Assembly: GCA_020444005.1 (NCBI GenBank)
Contig: JAHLLU010000172.1
Coordinates: 1-5,025 of the forward strand
Direction: 5' to 3'
DNA length: 5,025 bases
Source of the DNA: an archaeon
GTDB taxonomy: Archaea; Thermoproteota; Bathyarchaeia; TCS64
A program made the translations under genes and the position numbers. Positions 1-4,983 of this stretch are shown in pieces (positions within the stretch are counted from its first letter, which is position 1; the number at the start of each line of letters is the position of its first letter). The notes under the pieces are model-generated. The model saw only the letters and a list, made by a program, of their open reading frames with translations, made no database searches and was not told the origin of the DNA.

Positions 1-4
1 ATAG

Positions 5-12
5 GTATAAAA
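5..12 (-). promoter_or_regulatory. Possible TATA box for a minus-strand gene beyond the left edge
   Basis: Read on the minus strand the bases are TTTTATAC, a reasonable archaeal TATA box. It lies just after the stop codon of the small minus-strand ORF, so it would serve a gene starting outside the window. The start codon cannot be seen, so this rests on the motif alone. Confidence 0.3.
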
Positions 13-24
13 CCAGTCCCAGAA

Positions 25-132
25 TTAACCAGTTTCTAGGGCTTTCTTCGCTAAATCTAGCGTGTTTTCCCCTGATTCAAGCGGAGTTTCTCCTTGAGAC
101 CCTTTGAGTCTTCGCCAAAATGGTGATCCCAT
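25..132 (-). CDS. Possible small protein of 35 residues, function unknown
   Basis: This minus-strand ORF runs from an ATG at 130-132 to a TAA at 25-27. The product begins MGSPFWRRLKG and ends DLAKKALETG: a basic, aromatic N-terminus, a polar middle, and a C-terminal stretch that could form a short amphipathic helix. There is no membrane segment, signal peptide or cysteine motif. An in-frame stop lies two codons upstream of the ATG, which fixes the start. The perfect TATA element GTTTAAAC is centred about 24.5 bases before the ATG, as expected for a leaderless archaeal mRNA. The gene would be transcribed divergently from the nuclease-like gene at 270. I recognise no family. An overlapping minus-strand frame is also open here but has no start codon, so a frameshifted remnant of a longer gene is an alternative. 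Length alone gives little support. Confidence 0.4.
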   Translation of the reverse strand: MGSPFWRRLKGSQGETPLESGENTLDLAKKALETG

Positions 133-152
133 TGATCAGGGAAAGGTTCTTT

Positions 153-160
153 GTTTAAAC
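153..160 (-). promoter_or_regulatory. TATA box for the small minus-strand ORF
   Basis: The palindromic octamer GTTTAAAC is centred about 24.5 bases upstream of the ATG at 132. This places transcription initiation at or next to the start codon. Being palindromic, it reads equally on both strands, but no plus-strand gene starts at the matching distance. It is assigned to the minus strand for that reason. Confidence 0.45.
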
Positions 161-232
161 CGCTATCCGTCTATTTTTGTAGTTTAAGGTGAAACTGATG
201 TGTAATTATTCTCTTGATCATAAAAAGTAAGG

Positions 233-240
233 TTTAAAAT
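233..240 (+). promoter_or_regulatory. TATA box of the nuclease-like gene
   Basis: The sequence TTTAAAAT is centred about 33 bases before the ATG at 270. With the usual archaeal spacing of about 26 bases to the initiation site, the mRNA would have a leader of about 7 bases. The upstream AAGTAAGG is purine-rich, as expected for a TFB recognition element. Confidence 0.55.
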
Positions 241-269
241 CGATTCCTCGGGAAAAACGGGGACCAATA

Positions 270-545
270 ATGTCACTAAAAAGAGCAACACCAGTCGAGA
301 TCATCGACGGAAACAGTTTCCGTCTCAGAACCGACGCAATAATCGTACTCAATGGCGTAGAAGTACCAGACAAAACTACACCCGAGGGTCAGAAAGCAAT
401 GGAAAAACTGGCCGAGCTCGTTCTTAAGAAGAAGGTCGAGTACGAGACAACCGAATGGACCCCTATGGGTCAGACCAAGGCTAATGTCGCCCGAGATGGG
501 ATTGACATTAACGCAGAGATGAAGAATTTCGTCGAGTCTCTGTAA
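270..545 (+). CDS. Degenerate staphylococcal-nuclease-like (SNase) domain protein
   Basis: This 91-residue protein follows the plan of the SNase/thermonuclease OB-fold. VEIIDGNSFRL (9-19) matches the usual 'ViDGDTfrl' strand. VLNGVEVPD (26-34) matches the 'RLxGIdaPE' segment. A helix runs over residues 38-52, TPMGQTKANVARDG (64-77) matches the 'DxxGRxlAxVxxdG' segment, and INAEMKNFVESL forms the last helix. The active-site residues are not kept: the catalytic arginine of the RLxGI segment is V26, the arginine of the GR motif is Q68, the glutamate after proline is D34, and the calcium-binding aspartate of DGDT is N15. No signal peptide is present, so it should stay in the cytoplasm. Nuclease activity is unlikely; binding of nucleic acid or a protein is a more reasonable inference. 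At 91 residues it lacks the C-terminal helix of secreted nucleases, which are near 140-150 residues. The ATG at 270 lies about 33 bases after a TATA box, and the gene appears monocistronic. Confidence 0.72.
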   Translation: MSLKRATPVEIIDGNSFRLRTDAIIVLNGVEVPDKTTPEGQKAMEKLAELVLKKKVEYETTEWTPMGQTKANVARDGIDINAEMKNFVESL

Positions 546-548
546 CTC

Positions 549-572
549 TTCCTTTTTTACTACTTTTTGTTT
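549..572 (+). terminator. T-tract terminator after the nuclease-like gene
   Basis: Two runs of T (six at 553-558, five at 564-568) followed by GTTT occur just after the stop codon at 543-545 on the sense strand. Archaeal RNA polymerase terminates at such T-rich tracts without a hairpin. The tract separates the nuclease-like gene from the peptidase gene. Confidence 0.6.
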
Positions 573-619
573 AGCGGAGACGTTAAAGAGTACAACGCCT
601 GTCTATTCGTTGATTAAGT

Positions 620-1729
620 TTGAGTAATTTCAATGAGACTAGATGCAGACAAGTTCTGGATATATTAAAACAGAAAAACGTTGATGTTCTCCTACTCTTC
701 CCCGGGGCAAACATCGCCTACTACACAGGATTCGCGATAGGAATGAGTGAGCGACTTGCCGCAGCTGTCGTACCCGTAGATGGTGAGCCATATTTTGTAG
801 TGAACAAGCTTGAAGGTGAGCTACGTGGCATGGAGCCATGGTTCAAACGTGTTGAGATATGGGATGAACATGAAGACCCTGTTGAACTCCTCGCAGAAAC
901 TCTACGAGACGCAGGATACGCAGAGGCAACTATAGGTATACCAGTTGAGGCTCCATGGGGATGGGTAAACGGCTTAAAGACACAACTAGGTGACGCTACA
1001 TTTGTAGACGCAGGTGACGTTCTCGGCTATGTCCGAATGGTCAAGACAGATGAAGAAATAGCCCTCATCGAGGAAGCATGCAAGATAAGTGACGCCGCGA
1101 TGAAGGAGGCATTCGACCAGCTACACACAGGCATGACTGAGAAAGAACTACAAGCCTTAATGGTCAACGGTATGCAGAAAAGAGGCGCAAGCCGAGCCTT
1201 CGCCGGTGTCTTGTTTGGTGAACGCGCTGCTTTACCACATGGTTCTGCTGGGGAAAGGAAACTAAAACCCGGAGAGTTTGTGCTCGTTGATATGGGAGGC
1301 TTGTACAAGGGCTACTGGAGTGACTGCACACGCACAGTATTCTACGGAGATAAGCCCTCAGAGAAACAACGCGAAATATACGAGACTGTACTAGCTGCTA
1401 ACCGCGCCTCACTAAAGGCAACAAGACCCGGTGTTACCTGTGAGTCAATTGATGTAGCTGCTCGGACCGTAATCGAGGATGCTGGATATGGTGAGTATTT
1501 TATCCACCGTCTCGGGCATGGCCTCGGGATGGAGATACATGAGCACCCCTATATGGTGAGGAACAATCGTGACCTTCTTGAGCCCAAGATGGTCTTCACT
1601 GATGAACCGGGAATATACATCGTTGGAGAGATCGGTGTACGAGTAGAGGACACCGTTGTCTGCACAAAGGATGGAGGTAGAGAGCTGACTCACTTCCCAC
1701 GCGGCCTAAGAGTATACCCGGTGAAGTAA
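620..1729 (+). CDS. M24B family metallopeptidase (Xaa-Pro dipeptidase/aminopeptidase-like)
   Basis: This protein probably hydrolyses the peptide bond before proline in small cytoplasmic peptides, using two metal ions. The N-terminal creatinase-type domain covers about 5-135, with the typical ANIAYYTGF stretch at 30-38. The C-terminal pita-bread catalytic domain covers about 145-365. All five metal ligands of the family are visible: D224 (VDMGG), D235 (WSDCTRT), H300 (GHGLG), E329 (DEPGIY) and E343 (RVEDTV). H207 (LPHG) and H307 (HEHP) match the conserved histidines of the prolidase branch. The length of 369 is normal for archaeal and bacterial PepQ-type enzymes. The start is TTG at 620: an in-frame TGA lies at 611-613, and the next in-frame ATG (residue 42) would remove the conserved N-terminal strand. 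No Shine-Dalgarno site precedes it, and the promoter is unclear (a weak GTTAAA near 582-587). A methyltransferase gene follows after one base. Prolidase and aminopeptidase P subtypes cannot be separated by eye. Confidence 0.92.
   Translation: MSNFNETRCRQVLDILKQKNVDVLLLFPGANIAYYTGFAIGMSERLAAAVVPVDGEPYFVVNKLEGELRGMEPWFKRVEIWDEHEDPVELLAETLRDAGYAEATIGIPVEAPWGWVNGLKTQLGDATFVDAGDVLGYVRMVKTDEEIALIEEACKISDAAMKEAFDQLHTGMTEKELQALMVNGMQKRGASRAFAGVLFGERAALPHGSAGERKLKPGEFVLVDMGGLYKGYWSDCTRTVFYGDKPSEKQREIYETVLAANRASLKATRPGVTCESIDVAARTVIEDAGYGEYFIHRLGHGLGMEIHEHPYMVRNNRDLLEPKMVFTDEPGIYIVGEIGVRVEDTVVCTKDGGRELTHFPRGLRVYPVK
1720..1724 (+). promoter_or_regulatory. Ribosome binding site GGTGA for the downstream TTG start
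   Basis: GGTGA, the core complement of the archaeal 16S rRNA 3' end, lies within the last codons of the peptidase gene and 6 bases before the TTG at 1731. It decides that unusual start codon and implies that the two genes are translated from one mRNA. Confidence 0.7.
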
Positions 1730-1730
1730 C

Positions 1731-2081
1731 TTGGTTGAACTCAGCCTTGTACTAGCAGCAGGCGGATTAATGGCTCTAGTTGGAGCAATTGTCTGTCTCT
1801 ACTGGTATGTTTATTTTAAACGGAATTTCCAAGGCGAGTTACTAACCGATGGACCATACGGTATTGTGCGTCATCCTTTCTACACTGGTTTCCTCATGTT
1901 TGCATTGGGGCTTGCTATTGCTTTACCCATCTACGAGACAAGGCTTCTTCTTGTTATCACCCTAGCAGTACTGTATGTCTATGTCCCCAAAGAGGAGGAG
2001 CAGATGATGCAGGAATACAGGAAAAAATATGCAGAATACAAGAAGAAGGTCCCATGGCGTCTCATCCCCTATCTATACTAG
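1731..2081 (+). CDS. Small membrane methyltransferase of the ICMT/PEMT superfamily
   Basis: This is a 116-residue integral membrane protein related to isoprenylcysteine carboxyl methyltransferase and phospholipid N-methyltransferases, which use S-adenosylmethionine on a lipid or lipidated substrate in the membrane. Hydrophobic segments lie at about 4-28 and 53-85, the second probably forming a helical hairpin around PIYET. The signature GPYGIVRHPFYTG (41-53) carries the family's R47-H48-P49 and Y51. The C-terminal EEEQMMQEYRKKYAEYKKKVP (88-108) supplies the family's EE pair (within 88-90) and the Y-x(2)-Y spacing (Y100, Y103) before the closing proline segment. It is shorter than typical ICMT proteins (about 180-280 residues) because one or two N-terminal helices are missing, but the catalytic C-terminal half is complete. 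TTG at 1731 is chosen because GGTGA sits 6 bases upstream and a TGA occurs in frame at 1722. It is coupled to the peptidase gene one base upstream. The substrate cannot be told from the sequence. Confidence 0.82.
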   Translation: MVELSLVLAAGGLMALVGAIVCLYWYVYFKRNFQGELLTDGPYGIVRHPFYTGFLMFALGLAIALPIYETRLLLVITLAVLYVYVPKEEEQMMQEYRKKYAEYKKKVPWRLIPYLY

Positions 2082-2082
2082 G

Positions 2083-2088
2083 TTTATA
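2083..2088 (+). promoter_or_regulatory. TATA box of the Rieske oxygenase gene
   Basis: TTTATA begins 2 bases after the stop codon of the preceding gene and is centred 26.5 bases before the ATG at 2112. This predicts a leaderless mRNA starting at or beside the A of the start codon. The oxygenase therefore probably has its own promoter. Confidence 0.65.
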
Positions 2089-2111
2089 GCCTATCGATCC
2101 GAGAAAAAACC

Positions 2112-3080
2112 ATGATTCCCAACCAATGGTACGCTGTACTGGACAGCAAAGAACTACCACGAGGAAAACCCATAGGAGCAACAAGATTCGGAGAAAAACT
2201 CGTGTTTTTCCGAGACTCTAACGGTGATCCGGTATGTCTTTTTGATAGATGTTGTCACAGAGGTGCAGCGCTGAGCTATGGTAAGGTAATAGGTGATCAT
2301 GTTCAGTGCCCATTCCATGGACTAGAATATGACGCAACGGGAAAATGCGTCTTGATACCAGCCAACGGGAAAGATGAGCCAGTACCTGAGAGATACCGTG
2401 TGAACGCTTATCCTGCAAGGGAGAAACATGGCTTCATCTGGGTCTGGTATGGTGAGCCAAGGGAAGAATACCCCGAGATTAATTTCCCTGATGATCTTGA
2501 TGGATTCAGCTATAGTACTTTGATTGACCACTGGAACGCCCACTACAGTAGGGTTATCGAGAACCAGCTTGACGTAGTCCACCTACCCTTCGTACACTAC
2601 AATAGCATTGGAAGGGGAAACAAGACTCTAGTAAATGGACCACATGTGAAGGTCGAGGATAACCGAATCTATGTCTGGGTCTATAATCAGGTTGATGAAG
2701 GGCAAAAACCATTAAAACCAGAGGAGGTTGAGGGAAAATGGCCTCCACTGCTTCATTTTTATTTCCCAAACATTTGGATGAACCGGATCGCGGATAAGAC
2801 CCGGGTGTTTGCTGCCTTTGTGCCTGTTGATGACGAGAACACATTACTTTATCTCAGGCTATACCAGAAAACAGTGAATATACCGATAATCCGTGAGATA
2901 TTCAACTGGGTGAGTAAGTATGGTAACCGGTTTATCGCACATCAGGACCGCCGAGTAGTACAGACACAGGTACCCAAACCCAGTAGCCTCAGGATGAACG
3001 AGGTACTACTTCAGGGTGACCGACCCATCATAGAGTATCGTAAGCTAAGAGACCAGCTTCAGAAACAGGCAAGTAAGTAA
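2112..3080 (+). CDS. Rieske non-haem iron oxygenase, catalytic (alpha) subunit
   Basis: Enzymes of this family use O2 and two electrons to hydroxylate, demethylate or dihydroxylate an organic substrate. The N-terminal Rieske domain (about 5-112) has C47-x-H49 and C66-x2-H69, separated by 16 residues, which bind the 2Fe-2S cluster. The catalytic domain (about 135-320) has the mononuclear iron motif in ENQLDVVHLPFVH (150-162): bridging D154 and iron ligands H157 and H162. D279 in HQDRRVVQTQ is the likely third ligand. The size (322) and the N-x2-D-x2-H-x4-H spacing fit the single-component-alpha groups, such as those of vanillate demethylase, sterol 7-desaturase/KshA or pheophorbide oxygenase, rather than naphthalene dioxygenase. 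No beta subunit, reductase or ferredoxin gene is adjacent, so electrons must come from elsewhere; the rubredoxin about 1.1 kb away is one candidate. The substrate is unknown. The start is fixed by the TATA box 26.5 bases upstream and by the immediate IPNQWYAVL domain start. Confidence 0.93.
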   Translation: MIPNQWYAVLDSKELPRGKPIGATRFGEKLVFFRDSNGDPVCLFDRCCHRGAALSYGKVIGDHVQCPFHGLEYDATGKCVLIPANGKDEPVPERYRVNAYPAREKHGFIWVWYGEPREEYPEINFPDDLDGFSYSTLIDHWNAHYSRVIENQLDVVHLPFVHYNSIGRGNKTLVNGPHVKVEDNRIYVWVYNQVDEGQKPLKPEEVEGKWPPLLHFYFPNIWMNRIADKTRVFAAFVPVDDENTLLYLRLYQKTVNIPIIREIFNWVSKYGNRFIAHQDRRVVQTQVPKPSSLRMNEVLLQGDRPIIEYRKLRDQLQKQASK

Positions 3081-3082
3081 CC

Positions 3083-3088
3083 ATATAA
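3083..3088 (+). promoter_or_regulatory. TATA box of the Nudix gene
   Basis: ATATAA is centred 26.5 bases before the ATG at 3112 and lies directly after the oxygenase stop codon. The position predicts a leaderless transcript. No Shine-Dalgarno motif occurs in the 31-base gap. Confidence 0.55.
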
Positions 3089-3111
3089 GCCATCATCCCA
3101 CTAGCCTCAGT

Positions 3112-3480
3112 ATGATCAACGTAGCCGCTGGCATACTGGAAAAAGACGGTAAGGTCTTGATAGCTCAGCGGCACCGCAACGACACCCATGGGCTCAAATG
3201 GGAGTTCCCCGGCGGGACCCTCAGACGAGACGAGCCCGGTGAGGATGGTATCGTACGTGAACTCAAGGAGGAGCTGAACCTAGAGGTTGAGGTTATCAGG
3301 TATTTTGGTTGTTATACTGAGCCTCCTCTCAGGATTCAGTATTATCTTGTTCGTATGATAAGAGGCGAGATCAAGCTAACCGAGCATGAGCAAGTCGCAT
3401 GGGTGGAGAAAGAAAGGCTTCATGATTATGATCTGCTCAGCGGCGACAGGATTTTCGTTGACAGGCTTCGTTCAATTTAA
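3112..3480 (+). CDS. Nudix hydrolase, MutT-like (deoxy)nucleoside triphosphate pyrophosphohydrolase
   Basis: Nudix hydrolases cleave nucleoside diphosphate-linked compounds with Mg2+; the MutT branch removes damaged nucleotides such as 8-oxo-dGTP. Residues 3-20 (NVAAGILEKDGKVLIAQR) and 30-35 (WEFPGG) match the MutT opening strands. The Nudix box spans 35-57 as G35-x5-E41-x7-R49-E50-L51-x-E53-E54-x-N56-L57. All catalytic glutamates are present; the usual glycine near its end is N56. The C-terminal EHEQVAWVEKERL (91-103) and the final D-x-x-x-VDRL helix also fit MutT-type proteins, and 122 residues is close to the usual 130. Its own TATA box 26.5 bases before the ATG indicates separate transcription. 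Position after an oxygen-using enzyme is compatible with a nucleotide-sanitising role, but substrate specificity cannot be read from the box. No signal peptide or membrane segment is seen. Confidence 0.9.
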   Translation: MINVAAGILEKDGKVLIAQRHRNDTHGLKWEFPGGTLRRDEPGEDGIVRELKEELNLEVEVIRYFGCYTEPPLRIQYYLVRMIRGEIKLTEHEQVAWVEKERLHDYDLLSGDRIFVDRLRSI

Positions 3481-3484
3481 CTAT
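3477..3484 (+). promoter_or_regulatory. Possible TATA box of the methyltransferase gene
   Basis: TTAACTAT overlaps the stop codon of the Nudix gene and is centred 26.5 bases before the ATG at 3507. The match to the TATA consensus is poor, so it is supported mainly by its distance, which is the same as at several neighbouring genes. Confidence 0.3.
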
Positions 3485-3506
3485 CATCATTGCTCATGGA
3501 TAGATT

Positions 3507-4166
3507 ATGTCAGACGATATGGTGAAGTACTACAGGGACCGAGCCAAGGAATACGAGGAAATCTACGAGTGGCGTGACCCCAACAGACAAGAAGAACAAG
3601 AACTGATGGAGAAAACCCTCAAAACGATATTCAACGGACGCAAGGTGCTTGATATCGGCTGCGGGACCGGATACTGGACTGAGCGCATCAGTGAGACCGC
3701 TGAAAGCATCATCGGAATCGACATCAACGAGACCGTACTGGAGATCGCACGAAGCAAGGAACACGGATGCCCAACAGAGTACCGGGTCATGGACGCCTAC
3801 AATATGACGTTTGATGAACGATTCACTGGTACACTAGCCACATTCATGCTGAGCCACGTTACGAGAGAGGAGATACCCGGCTGGCTTGAGCATATTCACA
3901 CTTTTCTTGAGCCCGGTGCAAGGGTGTTCATCGGTGATAACACGTTTATCGAGGGCGTTGGTGGACAGCTGAAAACCAAGCCTAATGACCCGAACACGTA
4001 CAAGCTACGGACATTGAATGAGGGTACACAGCACTTGATCGTTAAGAACTACTTCACCACAGAGGAACTAGTAGAACTATTCAGTGCACATAGTAAGGGA
4101 ATAACGGAAGAAAACGTGTTTATGGGCAAATGCTTCTGGTGGATAAGCTACATCTATCAGCCCTAA
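3507..4166 (+). CDS. Class I SAM-dependent methyltransferase
   Basis: This 219-residue soluble protein has the Rossmann-like methyltransferase fold. The N-terminal helix [16 protein letters not shown] (7-22) resembles the cap of UbiE-like and small-molecule methyltransferases. Motif I is [12 protein letters not shown] (46-57), binding S-adenosylmethionine. The acidic residue at the end of strand 2 is D72 in GIDIN. VMDAYNM (94-100) is the motif with D96 near the adenine, [10 protein letters not shown] (109-118) is the strand 4 region, and [12 protein letters not shown] (134-145) is the strand 5 motif. The C-terminal part ends in an aromatic segment CFWWISYIY. The acceptor cannot be inferred; small molecules are more likely than nucleic acids from the overall pattern. 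The gene begins 26 bases after the Nudix gene, with only a weak TATA box, so read-through from the upstream gene is possible. Its stop codon overlaps that of the convergent rubredoxin gene. Confidence 0.9.
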   Translation: MSDDMVKYYRDRAKEYEEIYEWRDPNRQEEQELMEKTLKTIFNGRKVLDIGCGTGYWTERISETAESIIGIDINETVLEIARSKEHGCPTEYRVMDAYNMTFDERFTGTLATFMLSHVTREEIPGWLEHIHTFLEPGARVFIGDNTFIEGVGGQLKTKPNDPNTYKLRTLNEGTQHLIVKNYFTTEELVELFSAHSKGITEENVFMGKCFWWISYIYQP

Positions 4167-4327
4167 TCGATGGGGCTGAACTCTGCTTTGGGTGCTCCGC
4201 ATACTGGGCACTCCCAGTCATCAGGTAAATCCTCGAAGGGTGTTCCGGGTTCAATTCCTGCTTCTGGGTCTCCTTCCGCTGGATCGTAGACATATCCACA
4301 TATTCCACATTCATAACTCTTGGACAT
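4163..4327 (-). CDS. Rubredoxin
   Basis: This is a complete 54-residue rubredoxin, a small cytoplasmic electron carrier with one iron bound by four cysteines. The ligands are C7-x2-C10 in [11 protein letters not shown] and C40-x2-C43 in [10 protein letters not shown], with the conserved [15 protein letters not shown] loop between them. Length and all signature residues are those of standard rubredoxins (52-54 residues). The ATG at 4325-4327 gives MSKSYECG, and a TATA box centred 26.5 bases upstream supports it and predicts a leaderless mRNA. Rubredoxins donate electrons to oxygen- and peroxide-reducing enzymes, for example rubrerythrin, superoxide reductase or flavodiiron proteins, and in bacteria to alkane hydroxylases. 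None of those partners is in the window; service to the nearby Rieske oxygenase is a guess. The stop codon (4163-4165) overlaps that of the convergent methyltransferase (4164-4166). The other long minus-strand frame here is a shadow. Confidence 0.95.
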   Translation of the reverse strand: MSKSYECGICGYVYDPAEGDPEAGIEPGTPFEDLPDDWECPVCGAPKAEFSPID

Positions 4328-4349
4328 GGATTTCTCTGAGGCACCCGGT

Positions 4350-4357
4350 TATTTAAA
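4350..4357 (-). promoter_or_regulatory. TATA box of the rubredoxin gene
   Basis: On the minus strand the bases read TTTAAATA, close to the ideal archaeal TATA box, centred 26.5 bases before the rubredoxin ATG. It lies inside the 35-base gap after the Ig-like gene, so rubredoxin can be transcribed independently of that gene as a leaderless mRNA. Confidence 0.7.
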
Positions 4358-4362
4358 ATCAG

Positions 4363-4791
4363 TCACTCTATCGTGAAATACAGTCTCTTGGTAAACTGTC
4401 TAGTTCCAAGATGTCCGATTTGATAATGTTTCTCAAGATAATAATCACCGGGGGCAATATCCGTGTATATTTCTTGGGTTCGCGTAGTGAACGGTATGCA
4501 CATTCTTAACTCAGCGGTCCATGCCCACTCAAATTTCAATAAAGTCTCAGTCCCATTCTCATTGATTCTGTAAATGTAGTATGGTGATCCATATCCGATG
4601 CTTTTAGAGCCTAGATTTCTAATGTAGAGCGTCATGGATTCGTCTCCTTTGACTGTTGTTTTGTCTAGCCACATTCGTACATTATTCTCTGGACCATACT
4701 TGAGCCACGTATAACCACCAACAATGCTCATACCAAATATCACAAGAATAACTGTCCCTATAAACCGGGTTTTGTTCCATTTCCTAGACAT
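4363..4791 (-). CDS. Membrane-anchored protein with an extracellular Ig-like domain
   Basis: The 142-residue product has a basic N-terminus (MSRKWNKTR), one hydrophobic segment at about 10-30 (FIGTVILVIFGMSIVGG) and an outward-facing domain from about 36. The domain is beta-rich and resembles the bacterial Ig-like family seen in surface lipoproteins (Big_14 type). MTLYIRNLGSKSIGYGSPYYIYRINENG (53-80) matches its 'hxLxNxgsxxixyGxPYxLyrl' core. Tryptophans W89 and W91 sit in the middle, and IAPGDYYLEKHY (112-123) matches the closing 'lxPGxYrlxKxv' strand. There is no lipobox cysteine and no C-terminal anchor, so it is best read as an uncleaved signal anchor. C98 is the only cysteine. The role is unknown: binding or surface structure is plausible, enzyme activity is not suggested. 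A TATA box lies about 32 bases before the ATG. The rubredoxin gene follows 35 bases downstream on the same strand. Confidence 0.75.
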   Translation of the reverse strand: MSRKWNKTRFIGTVILVIFGMSIVGGYTWLKYGPENNVRMWLDKTTVKGDESMTLYIRNLGSKSIGYGSPYYIYRINENGTETLLKFEWAWTAELRMCIPFTTRTQEIYTDIAPGDYYLEKHYQIGHLGTRQFTKRLYFTIE

Positions 4792-4819
4792 TCTATCACT
4801 TAGTGGTCCTTATAATTTA

Positions 4820-4827
4820 GATATAAA
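4820..4827 (-). promoter_or_regulatory. TATA box of the Ig-like protein gene
   Basis: The minus strand reads AGGTTTATATC here; TTTATATC is centred 32.5 bases before the ATG at 4791, giving a leader of about 6 bases. The preceding AGG could be part of a TFB recognition element. Confidence 0.55.
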
Positions 4828-4850
4828 CCTAAACAATAGAACAGGCTGAT

Positions 4851-4882
4851 AGGTTTCGTCAAGGTTTCTTGATGAAAGACCT
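4851..4882. repeat. Imperfect inverted repeat in the divergent intergenic region
   Basis: TTTCGTCAAG (4854-4863) and CTTGATGAAA (4868-4877) are complementary over ten pairs with one G-T pair, around a four-base loop GTTT. AGG at 4851-4853 and CCT at 4880-4882 extend the stem past a two-base bulge. The whole lies between two divergently transcribed genes, so it may be a dyad operator for a regulator or, in a plus-strand transcript, a hairpin in a 5' leader. The G-T pair is stable only in the plus-strand RNA. The rest of the region 4792-4983 shows TATA-like sequences but no convincing gene. Confidence 0.55.
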
Positions 4883-4954
4883 CAAAATCAATATAAAACC
4901 ACTCTGTTTCGGTTATTGATACTACCAACGATAATGTTTCTGAAAACGATAAGA

Positions 4955-4960
4955 CTATAA
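4955..4960 (+). promoter_or_regulatory. Possible TATA box of the right-edge gene
   Basis: CTATAA is centred 26.5 bases before the ATG at 4984. The motif is short, but its distance equals that at the oxygenase, Nudix and rubredoxin genes. It favours ATG 4984 over the in-frame GTG at 4975. Confidence 0.45.
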
Positions 4961-4983
4961 TCCCCGGAATAACAGTGGTTCTG

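Noticed and set aside
49..62. Small perfect hairpin, CGCTA / TAGCG around AATC
   Set aside because: Five pairs within a possible coding region, with no T-tract after it; it is likely to occur by chance and is not a terminator.
188..230. GGTGA five bases before a ten-codon ORF (ATG at 198) upstream of the nuclease-like gene
   Set aside because: The spacing is good, but ten codons are too few to support a gene, and the ORF ends before the TATA box of the downstream gene, so it would not be a leader peptide on that mRNA.
3386..3577. 63-residue plus-strand frame bridging the Nudix and methyltransferase genes
   Set aside because: It overlaps the ends of two well-identified genes in another frame and has no motif or ribosome binding site.
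620..4166. The plus-strand genes as one operon for a single pathway or a defence system
   Set aside because: TATA boxes in the gaps before the oxygenase and Nudix genes indicate separate transcripts, and the families present do not form a known defence or biosynthetic set. Only the peptidase-methyltransferase pair shows coupling.
4120..4344. 74-residue minus-strand frame across the rubredoxin locus
   Set aside because: It is a shadow: the adjacent minus-strand frame encodes a perfect rubredoxin with all four cysteines, and this frame has no recognisable features.
4872..4919. 15-codon plus-strand ORF starting inside the inverted repeat
   Set aside because: It has no ribosome binding site and is too short to tell from chance.
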